Shown piece after piece: positions 1 to 6,165 of a stretch of 9,380 bases of DNA; within the stretch, counting starts at the first letter, position 1, and the number at the start of each line of letters is the position of its first letter. The stretch lies in NCBI GenBank assembly GCA_947631385.1, contig CANRLE010000043.1:1-9380 (forward strand), given 5' to 3'. The notes under the pieces are model-generated. The model made no database searches and was not told where the DNA came from. It worked only from the letters and a program-made list of their open reading frames with translations. Source of the DNA: an uncultured Clostridia bacterium. GTDB lineage: Bacteria; Bacillota; Clostridia; TANB77; CAG-508. The position numbers and the translations under genes were made by a program.

Positions 1-2
1 TT

Positions 3-176
3 TGCGGTATAGTAAGTAGGCTTGTAATAGCAATTTCACCAACAATTTTTGCTTCAGGAGAAAGAACGTCAGCATTTATGTATTTCTCATTTGTATTACT
101 AGAAATTTTACTATTGAAAGATATGAAGGAGAACAATTATGATAGATTTAACACAACAGATGAAAGAGAAAATTGA
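3..176 (+). CDS. C-terminal end of a probable membrane protein (partial)
   Basis: An open frame enters from the left edge and ends at TGA 174-176, giving 57 residues. The first two thirds are hydrophobic and contain one or two likely membrane-spanning stretches (around ISRLVIAIS-like residues 4-15 and FMYFSFVLLEILLL at 27-40). A charged, asparagine-rich tail follows (KDMKENNYDRFNTTDEREN), as expected for the cytoplasmic end of a multi-pass membrane protein. The last 38 bases overlap the start of the next gene, whose ribosome binding site lies inside this frame, so the two are probably co-transcribed. The family cannot be named from this fragment. The overlap and the lack of upstream sequence leave some chance that the frame is fortuitous. 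Confidence 0.5.
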   Translation, partial: CGIVSRLVIAISPTIFASGERTSAFMYFSFVLLEILLLKDMKENNYDRFNTTDEREN

Positions 177-853
177 AGAGTTAAATAAAAAAGCAGGTAA
201 GAAACTTACTATAGATGAATTGATAAAGTCAGGTGAGTTATCAGATTTAACCTATGAAATATCTTGTAATAGAAAAGGTATAGATAAATATGTTTTAATG
301 CATGTTACAGATTATAAACCACAAGATGATAAAATAAGAACAGTAACCGAAAAAGGAATAAAAGTAAAAGAAGAAACACCTTTTGGAGAAATTGAATATA
401 GAAACAGAAGAAATACGACTCATTTTACAGTGAATAGCACTGTAAAAAGCCATTTTTGGGGAAATTGGGACAATAAACGCTATGCAGTTATGTCACCGCT
501 AAAAAATTGTTTAGATGAATGTAAGAATGAATTACGGCTCAATAAGAGTAGCAGATTTTTTTGTAAGAGGATCAGCTAAATTAAATAACAATGATTGGAT
601 ATTATGCCCTCAAGAAGAAGTAGAAATTATAAAAAAAGAAAATCCTGATGTAAATGTAATAGGATATGAAGGCGAAAATGTAATAAATTATACCAACAGA
701 TTTATGGAACTATTTGGATATAGAACATTTGAAATGGGTGAACATGGATATATAGAATCATCTGCTTGGGGATTTGAAAAAGAATATGAAAATGAATTAA
801 TGAATAGGGGAATAGACATAAATTTATTTTCTGTACCCCATTCACTTTCATGA
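139..853 (+). pseudogene. Frameshifted hypothetical protein, N-terminal domain of a split gene
   Basis: Translation starts at ATG 139, with AAGGAG at 126-131 seven bases upstream. Frame 1 is open to a TAA at 577-579, but after about residue 132 it becomes unlike protein (a basic, cysteine-containing tail). A better continuation lies in the next frame and ends at TGA 851-853. Removing C535 joins the two as ...KNEL-GSIRVADFFVRGSAK..., giving about 237 residues; loss of a T from the T7 run at 556-562 would also restore the frame. The protein is soluble, with no signal peptide or membrane segment. Notable patches are YVLMHVTDYKP (51-61), RNTTHFTVNSTVKSH (91-105) and GNWDNKRYAVMSPLK (108-122), whose spaced His/Thr/Tyr residues could be catalytic. 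I do not recognise the family. The next gene continues in the same phase after the TGA, so this is probably the front half of one longer gene. Confidence 0.6.
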
Positions 854-868
854 GAAAATTTCATAGAA

Positions 869-2101
869 TTGAAATTACTAAAGATAGATAAGGCAAATGC
901 ACTATATAAATTACTAAAAAATAAAGAACCAGAAATATCAATTGATGAAGTATCAAAAATGTATTGTATTCCTGATATTTATTCTCCTGGAAGCCCAACT
1001 TGTGGCATAGGTTATGAAGATACAAAAGAACAAGCGATAGAACAAGGAGTGGACTTTTTTAAGTATCAGCAACAATTAAGAGAAGAATTAATTCCATTAG
1101 GAATATCAGATTTACAATTCGAATTTAACCTTTTTGAAGGAAGTACAGAACAAGTAAACAAAAGAATATTAAAGAATATATTTATAGAAAAATTTTTGGG
1201 AACTGATATAACTGAGCAATATGAAGAAGATATGGTTATTACAAATATAAAGAGAATAAAAAGTATAAAAGAGAAAATAAAAAGCGAAAAACTACATGGA
1301 GATAATGAAGCAGAGAAAGTATTAGAATATGCTATAGAATTTTTAATACAGGATTTACATGAAAGAGGTGAACTGTACAAAGAACAAAAAGAAGAGAATG
1401 GAATAGATTGGGCTAGCCATCAGCAGAAATTAGACAAAATGTTGTTACCACTAGGTCTAAATTGTAAATGTTTTTTGGGAGACAAACATATAAAAACTAA
1501 AGATATGTTACAAAAAATAAATAACAATGATATGATTAAGGATTTTATGGCTCAAAACGGAATACAAGAAGTAGAGGGAGAGGATATTTTATCAAAATAT
1601 ATAGGTATAAAGGAAAAAGTAAATGAAATAGAAATACAAAAAATAATAGAATTGTATCAAAAAGGAATAGACATACTTGTTCCTGATATGTTTGATCCTG
1701 ACATGTTTGATACTGCATATGAAAATTGTGTAAAAGTAAATGCAATATTAACAGAATTCATAGCCGGTGAATTAACTCTTCAACATAAAGAATACATAGA
1801 GAAAACAGGAAGAAATTGGGAACAATATTTATTAGAATTAAAACCAAGATTGTCTGCAATTGGTATGACATTTGAAGACTTTATGCAAGAGCAAAATAAC
1901 AATAAATTAATAAAAAAAATGTACAAATTTATAGAAGATAGTGTACAACAAAGAGAACAAGTATATGATACAAATCAACTAATTGAGACATATCAAAATA
2001 TTGGAATTACAATGGCTGAAGCAGATAAATCTTATGAAGCACTTAAAGAAAGTAAAGGGCATGATATAAAAAATGAAAATCAAAAAATCGAAGAATTATA
2101 A
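869..2101 (+). CDS. Hypothetical helical protein with three ~120-residue repeats
   Basis: An open frame of 410 residues if read from TTG 869, ending at TAA 2099-2101. No Shine-Dalgarno sequence precedes this TTG or the next in-frame ATG (959). The frame has the same phase as the segment ending at TGA 851-853, only five codons away. This fits a C-terminal region cut off by a nonsense mutation better than an independent gene. The protein is strongly charged (Lys/Glu-rich), predicted mostly helical, and has no signal peptide or membrane segment. Three diverged repeats align: GVDFFKYQQQLREELIPLG (60-78), GIDWASHQQKLDKMLLPLG (178-196) and GRNWEQYLLELKPRLSAIG (314-332), each followed by a charged helix ending in a Lys-Lys/Asp-Phe type patch. 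The spacing is 118 and 136 residues. A short PDMFD duplication (272-281) accounts for part of the length difference. The function is unknown; repeats of this kind often serve as binding or scaffold modules. Confidence 0.6.
   Translation: MKLLKIDKANALYKLLKNKEPEISIDEVSKMYCIPDIYSPGSPTCGIGYEDTKEQAIEQGVDFFKYQQQLREELIPLGISDLQFEFNLFEGSTEQVNKRILKNIFIEKFLGTDITEQYEEDMVITNIKRIKSIKEKIKSEKLHGDNEAEKVLEYAIEFLIQDLHERGELYKEQKEENGIDWASHQQKLDKMLLPLGLNCKCFLGDKHIKTKDMLQKINNNDMIKDFMAQNGIQEVEGEDILSKYIGIKEKVNEIEIQKIIELYQKGIDILVPDMFDPDMFDTAYENCVKVNAILTEFIAGELTLQHKEYIEKTGRNWEQYLLELKPRLSAIGMTFEDFMQEQNNNKLIKKMYKFIEDSVQQREQVYDTNQLIETYQNIGITMAEADKSYEALKESKGHDIKNENQKIEEL
1682..1711 (+). repeat. Tandem 15-bp duplication in the repeat protein gene
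   Basis: Two adjacent 15-base units (CCTGATATGTTTGAT and CCTGACATGTTTGAT) differ at one base. They encode PDMFD-PDMFD without breaking the frame. They look like a replication-slippage duplication within the linker between the second and third protein repeats. Confidence 0.8.
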
Positions 2102-2118
2102 AAAGGAGATATTCTTAA

Positions 2119-2562
2119 ATGATTGATGATAAAACAAGAAAAATTTTTTCTGAAATAGATGCTTTTCTCGATATAATAGATGAAAAATATAAAAATAGAA
2201 TTCCTATGCAATTAAGAAACTTATATAAAGATGAAAAATTAAAGGATTATATGCCAAAATATGATGCAAGTATTCAAATAGAAAAACAAGATATACAAAG
2301 AGAAACTATTGCAATGATTGCCTTATTACATTTGAATTATTGGTGTGATAGTGAAGAAGAAAAAAGGAAGATTAAGGACATACTTAATGAAAATGAGATA
2401 AAATATCAAAAAGAATTACATGAAAAATATAATCCTGAGGATTTATTTAAAAATAAAAACAAAAAACATGAAGTAGTAGCTCAAGAATTAGCAATGATTG
2501 AGTATAAAGAAACATTTATAAAGAAAGTTATAAATGCAATAAAAAAATTATTTAAACATTAA
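2119..2562 (+). CDS. Conserved-looking small helical hypothetical protein
   Basis: A 147-residue open frame starts at ATG 2119. AAAGGAG at 2102-2108 overlaps the stop of the preceding frame, so the two genes are tightly linked. The protein is soluble, charged and predicted mostly helical. An N-terminal segment (MIDDKTRKIFSEIDAFLDII) is followed by NRIPMQLRNLY (26-36), a hydrophobic helix TIAMIALLHLNYWCDSEEE (63-81), a Lys/Glu-rich stretch with EKYNPEDLFKNK (102-113), and a basic amphipathic C-terminal helix (KKVINAIKKLFKH, 135-147) that could bind membrane or nucleic acid. I recall similar hypothetical proteins from gut clostridia but know no function. It ends only 17 bases before the uvrB frame, with no visible terminator or promoter between, so it may be read through into uvrB. 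Confidence 0.8.
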   Translation: MIDDKTRKIFSEIDAFLDIIDEKYKNRIPMQLRNLYKDEKLKDYMPKYDASIQIEKQDIQRETIAMIALLHLNYWCDSEEEKRKIKDILNENEIKYQKELHEKYNPEDLFKNKNKKHEVVAQELAMIEYKETFIKKVINAIKKLFKH

Positions 2563-2581
2563 CAGCCTAAGTATGCAAAAT

Positions 2582-2586
2582 GGAGG
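2582..2586 (+). promoter_or_regulatory. uvrB ribosome binding site that decides the start
   Basis: GGAGG lies eight bases upstream of an ATA codon at 2595, which opens the expected UvrB N-terminus (x-FKLQSSYKPTGDQP). The only in-frame ATG (2580) lies immediately upstream of this GGAGG, overlapping the TGGAGG stretch, and has no ribosome binding site of its own. The site therefore points to a non-standard AUA (2595) or AUU (2592) start, or to a changed ATG. Confidence 0.5.
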
Positions 2587-2594
2587 CGATTATT

Positions 2595-4552
2595 ATATTT
2601 AAGTTACAATCTAGCTATAAGCCAACTGGCGACCAGCCACAAGCAATAGAATATTTAAGTAAAGGAATAAAAGAAGGTAAAAAATTCCAGACACTTCTAG
2701 GAGTTACAGGCTCACGGAAAAACATTCACAATGGCAAATATTATTCAAAAAGTACAAAAACCAACTCTTGTTTTAGCACATAATAAAACACTAGCTGGAC
2801 AACTTTATAGCGAATTCAAAGAGTTTTTCCCTCGGGAATGCAGTTGAGTATTTCGTATCATATTACGATTATTATCAACCAGAAAGTTATATACCATCAT
2901 CAGACACATATATAGAAAAAGATTCATCTATAAATGATGAAATTGATAAACTACGCCATTCAGCTACACTATCATTGTTTGAAACAAGAGATGTAATTAT
3001 AGTTTCATCAGTATCTTGCATTTATGGTTTAGGAGATCCTGTTGACTATCAAGAGATGATGTTATCATTAAGACCGGGAATGAAAAAATCAAGAGACCAA
3101 GTTTTAAAAAAATTGATTGTGATGCAATATACAAGAAATGAAATTGATTTTAAAAGAGGCACTTTTAGAGCAAAAGGAGATATTGTAGAAATATATCCTT
3201 CAGATCAATCGGAATCTGCTGTGCGTGTGGAATTTTGGGGAGATGAAATTGAAAAAATTACAGAGATTAATCCGTTAACTGGAAAGCCAATTGGAACAAG
3301 GCGTCATATTCTAATTTCTCCAGCTTCACATTATGTTACAACAAAGGAAAAAATGGATAGAGCATTAGTAACTATTGAAAAAGAAATGGAAGAGAGAGTA
3401 AAATATTTTAAATCTCAAAATAAGTTTATAGAAGCTCAAAGAATTGAGGAAAGAACAAATTTTGACATTGAGATGATGAAAGAAACGGGTTTTTGTTCTG
3501 GAATAGAAAATTATTCAAGACATATTAGTGGAAGAGAAGAAGGCAGTCCACCATATACTTTGTTTGATTATTTTCCAGATGATTTTCTATTGCTTGTAGA
3601 TGAGTCTCATGCAACAATACCACAGGTAAGAGCTATGTATAATGGTGATAGATCAAGAAAGGAAGCATTAGTAGATTATGGATTTAGATTACCTTCTGCA
3701 TTTGATAATAGACCATTAAAATTTGAGGAATTTGAAAAAAAATTAAATCAAGTAATTTTTGTAAGTGCTACACCAGCAGAATATGAAAAAGAACATAGCA
3801 AAGGGAATGTGGTAGAGCAAATTATAAGACCTACTGGATTACTGGACCCTAAAATTGAAGTCAAACCAGTAACTAATCAAATTGATGATTTATTAGAACA
3901 AATACGTATTAGAGTAGAGAAAAAAGAAAGAGTATTGGTTACCACATTAACAAAAAAAATGGCAGAAGATTTAACAGAATATTTAAAAAATCTAGACATA
4001 AAAGTGACATATATGCATTCTGAAGTTAAAGCATTAGAAAGGATGGAAATAATTCGAAAGCTTCGTTTAGGAGAATTTGATGTATTAGTAGGAATTAATC
4101 TTTTAAGAGAAGGGTTAGATATTCCAGAAGTATCTTTAGTGGCAATTTTAGATGCAGACAAAGAAGGTTTTTTACGTTCTGAAAGGTCATTAATACAAAC
4201 GATAGGGCGTGCTGCTAGAAACACAGAAGGAACTGTAATTATGTATGCAGATGAGCTTACAGAAAGTATGGAAAAAGCTATTTCAGAGACAAATAGAAGA
4301 AGAAAAATACAGGAAGAATATAATAAAAAACATGGAATTACACCAAAAACAATCCAAAAATCAGTACGTGATAACATATCTGTAACAACAGTAGAAGATA
4401 TAAGTGTAGAATACAAGTTAGAAAAGAGCGAAAACATACAAGATGCTATTGCAAAATTAACAGATGATATGTTAAAATATGCAGCTCAAATGGAATTTGA
4501 AAAAGCTGCAGAATTGCGTGATAAGATAAAAGAATTGGAAAAGCTATTGTGA
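2595..4552 (+). pseudogene. uvrB: UvrB, excinuclease ABC subunit B, with two frameshifts
   Basis: UvrB is the helicase-like subunit of the UvrABC nucleotide excision repair complex: it receives damaged DNA from UvrA and recruits UvrC for incision. With two corrections the gene gives about 651 residues, close to the usual 650-670. Visible motifs in corrected numbering are YKPTGDQPQAIE near the N-terminus, Walker A GVTGSGKT (36-43), the beta-hairpin region YYDYYQPE (89-96), the Walker B-like VDESHAT (334-340), FVSATP (388-393), helicase motif VI QTIGRAARN (534-542) and the C-terminal UVR domain (about 615-651). An extra C at 2715 splits Walker A (GS|GKT), and an extra C at 2833 follows FFP. Between them the expected protein (KTFTMANIIQKVQKPTLVLAHNK...) is intact in another frame. 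The rest is undamaged, which argues for sequencing error or very recent loss. The start is uncertain (ATA 2595, or ATG 2580). TGA is followed at once by TAA. No LexA-type operator is apparent upstream. Confidence 0.93.
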
Positions 4553-4605
4553 TAAATTTTCACTCAAATTTATAAATGTGCATATTCTATAATAAAGGTG
4601 ATATC

Positions 4606-5133
4606 ATGTTATTCTTAAAACAATTATATGAAGATGCACAAAATATAAAAATGAAAGATCCAGCATGTAGGAATATACTAGAGGTAGTTTTATTATATCC
4701 GGGATTCCATATTCTTATATTTCATAGAATAGCACATTTTTTATACAAACATAAAATGTTATTTATTGCTAGATTAATATCTCAAATTGGAAGATTTTTA
4801 ACAGGAATTGAAATACACCCGGGTGCGAAAATTGGAAGAAGATTATTTATAGACCATGGAATGGGTATTGTAATTGGAGAGACATCAACGATAGGAGATG
4901 ATTGTACAATATATCATAATAGCACATTAGGAGGAACGGGAAAAGACAAAAACAAAAGACATCCTGATATAGGAAATCATGTTATAATAGGTGCAGGGGC
5001 TAAAATATTAGGACCAATAAAAATAGGAAATTATGTGAAAATAGGTGCAAATAGCACAGTATTGAAAAATATTCCAGATAATGTTACAGTTATTAAATTT
5101 AATGAAATAATATATCATAATTTGAAAAAATGA
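4606..5133 (+). CDS. cysE: Serine O-acetyltransferase (CysE/EpsC type)
   Basis: This enzyme acetylates L-serine with acetyl-CoA to O-acetylserine, the first step of cysteine synthesis in the cytoplasm. ATG 4606 is chosen because AAAGGTG at 4594-4600 precedes it; an upstream in-frame ATG at 4576 has no ribosome binding site. The product is 175 residues, similar to short EpsC-like enzymes. An N-terminal helical part (DPACRNILEVVLLYPG, HRIAHFLY) precedes the left-handed beta-helix hexapeptide region. Family signatures are GIEIHPGAKIG (67-77), the catalytic Asp-His in DHGMGIVIGET (83-93), TLGGTGK (107-113), RHPDIGN (118-124) and IGAGAKILGPIKIG (128-141). The C-terminus is odd: where a VGxPAR-like motif is usual, this protein has VTVIKFNEIIYHNLKK. 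It lies 53 bases after uvrB, with no clear promoter of its own, and ends in a terminator. A related hexapeptide acetyltransferase is possible but less likely. Confidence 0.88.
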   Translation: MLFLKQLYEDAQNIKMKDPACRNILEVVLLYPGFHILIFHRIAHFLYKHKMLFIARLISQIGRFLTGIEIHPGAKIGRRLFIDHGMGIVIGETSTIGDDCTIYHNSTLGGTGKDKNKRHPDIGNHVIIGAGAKILGPIKIGNYVKIGANSTVLKNIPDNVTVIKFNEIIYHNLKK

Positions 5134-5169
5134 GGATTGTGGGACCGTCCCCAAATCCTCAAATTTTTT
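5132..5169. terminator. Bidirectional hairpin terminator between convergent genes
   Basis: The arms GAGGATT (5132-5138) and AATCCTC (5154-5160) pair perfectly. After a two-base internal mismatch, GGGA (5141-5144) pairs with TCCC (5148-5151) around a three-base loop. A T6 run (5164-5169) follows on the plus strand and an A6 run (5125-5130) precedes it, so the structure can terminate both the cysE transcript and the minus-strand orotate phosphoribosyltransferase transcript. It overlaps the stop codon of cysE, and its T-tract overlaps that of the minus-strand gene. The G+C-rich core is unlike the surrounding DNA and resembles a repeat motif discussed in the findings. Confidence 0.8.
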
Positions 5170-6022
5170 ATAGATTATATAAATTTCCATCTACTAATAG
5201 TTTGGCTCTTTTTTGTGTTTTTTCATCAGAATGTAGTGCATTTTCCAAAAATTCTGGATGGTCAATTAAAAATTGTCTCATAGTACCATCTGGATCTTTA
5301 AAAAATCCATCTAGCATGTTCAATTGATTCTCGTTAATAATTTTCAAAGATAATGCTTTTTCAAAAAGAGAATGGTCGATGTTTACCAAAGATAATGAGG
5401 TAATTCCTTCAGCTTCAAGTTTTTCCTTACCACCTTGCATACGGTCAACTACACTACAAGACCAACAAATGCGAGCTCCTAAGTTTTGAATTGCTGGAAT
5501 CCAAGCTCTTATATAGCTAGATGCTACAGTAATTAAATCTGCAATGTGTAGAACTTTTTTTCCTTCTAAAGAAATTACTAATTCTGTGTTTTCAAAATTG
5601 CTATCACTTACTACAGTACTTAGATCCTTGTATATAGAAATATGAGGTTTATTTAATAGATGAGCTAATATATTAGAAAAGAACCAGTCTCTTCTTTCTC
5701 CTCCTGAAACATAATCAACTTGAGACATATCAATATTATCTTCTAAGTAATTTTTAATAGTATTGATTACATCTTGATAAATTTTGTTGTTATTATATTG
5801 CTCTAAAACTTTTTCGAATACTTTTTTTGGTAAAGTCATTTTATCAGCTAAAGATTCATCAATAAAACTTAATAAAGCAGAAGCATCTTGTTCAGAACCA
5901 TAAATGAAATGAGTATTAACAAAATAAGGACCGATTTTTCCAGATGTGTACCAGAATGGTTTATTTTCTTCACAAATTTTTATTGCATTAGTTTCAAATA
6001 AGTATGACATGATATCAGACAT
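5168..6022 (-). CDS. pyrE: Orotate phosphoribosyltransferase-like protein
   Basis: This belongs to the type I phosphoribosyltransferases that join orotate to PRPP to make OMP, step 5 of UMP synthesis. ATG at 6022-6020 is preceded by AAGGAGG (6036-6030) seven bases away. The product has 284 residues, longer than the usual 180-230, with extra helical sequence after about residue 45 and a C-terminal extension of about 80 residues. PyrE-like features are YTSGKIGPY (25-33), the SGGER segment (106-110) before a KPHISIYKD strand, and VVDRMQGGKE (191-200). The PRPP-binding loop is altered: VLHIADLITVASS (157-169) replaces the usual pattern ending DxITTGGS, keeping the Asp but losing the TTGG. It is divergent from pyrC and shares its upstream region, supporting a pyrimidine role. 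It may be a true enzyme of a distinct subfamily or a regulatory or specialised paralogue; a second pyrE beyond the window cannot be excluded. Confidence 0.75.
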   Translation of the reverse strand: MSDIMSYLFETNAIKICEENKPFWYTSGKIGPYFVNTHFIYGSEQDASALLSFIDESLADKMTLPKKVFEKVLEQYNNNKIYQDVINTIKNYLEDNIDMSQVDYVSGGERRDWFFSNILAHLLNKPHISIYKDLSTVVSDSNFENTELVISLEGKKVLHIADLITVASSYIRAWIPAIQNLGARICWSCSVVDRMQGGKEKLEAEGITSLSLVNIDHSLFEKALSLKIINENQLNMLDGFFKDPDGTMRQFLIDHPEFLENALHSDEKTQKRAKLLVDGNLYNL

Positions 6023-6054
6023 AATAATTCCTCCTTAAATTAATTCTAAAATGT

Positions 6055-6083
6055 ATTTTAAAGAAAAAAAATGGATTTGTCAA
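6055..6083 (-). promoter_or_regulatory. Promoter of the orotate phosphoribosyltransferase-like gene
   Basis: On the minus strand a perfect TTGACA (6083-6078) is separated by exactly 17 bases from TAAAAT (6060-6055), a near-consensus housekeeping sigma-A promoter. Transcription would start about 25 bases upstream of the ATG, leaving only a short leader with the ribosome binding site. The leader is too short for an attenuator. The -10 box is one arm of a TAAAAT-GT-ATTTTA palindrome (6047-6060). Confidence 0.7.
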
Positions 6084-6092
6084 ATAAAAATG

Positions 6093-6145
6093 TTGAAAAA
6101 AACCAAATAAAATGATAATATAGTTACGGTTTAAATTAATATAAT
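6093..6145 (+). promoter_or_regulatory. Probable promoter region of the pyrC operon
   Basis: The 143-base divergent region has two weak candidates for plus-strand transcription. One is TTGAAA (6093-6098) with TAATAT (6116-6121) at 17-base spacing. The other is a perfect TATAAT (6140-6145) without a good -35 box at standard spacing. The distance to the start codon is too short for a PyrR-type attenuator, and no terminator or antiterminator hairpin is visible. Which box is used cannot be decided by eye in such A+T-rich DNA. Confidence 0.4.
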
Positions 6146-6165
6146 ATATAAATTTAGGAGGAACT

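Noticed and set aside
851..853. In-frame TGA as evidence of a recoded genetic code or selenocysteine
   Set aside because: TGA ends uvrB and the cysE-like gene normally, no other internal TGA is seen in conserved genes, and no selenocysteine insertion hairpin is evident downstream.
515..853. Independent gene starting at ATG 515
   Set aside because: There is no ribosome binding site, and it overlaps conserved-looking sequence of the preceding frame; it is better explained as the continuation after a frameshift.
2715..2833. Programmed ribosomal frameshifting in uvrB
   Set aside because: There is no slippery heptamer or downstream pseudoknot at either site, two separate shifts would be needed, and UvrB is not known to use frameshifting.
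3877..4437. 186-residue minus-strand open frame opposite uvrB
   Set aside because: It is a Ser/Leu/Ile-rich shadow of the conserved helicase and UVR coding strand and has no ribosome binding site.
4552..4573. Inverted repeat ATAAATTT / AAATTTAT after the uvrB stop, as a terminator
   Set aside because: The stem contains only A-T pairs and no T-run follows, so it is too weak; such palindromes are frequent in this base composition.
4588..4593. TATAAT box just upstream of the cysE-like gene
   Set aside because: It abuts the ribosome binding site, which would leave almost no leader, and there is no matching -35 box.
6023..6165. PyrR-type attenuator or riboswitch upstream of pyrC
   Set aside because: The region is too short and A+T-rich and shows no competing hairpins or terminator before the pyrC ribosome binding site.
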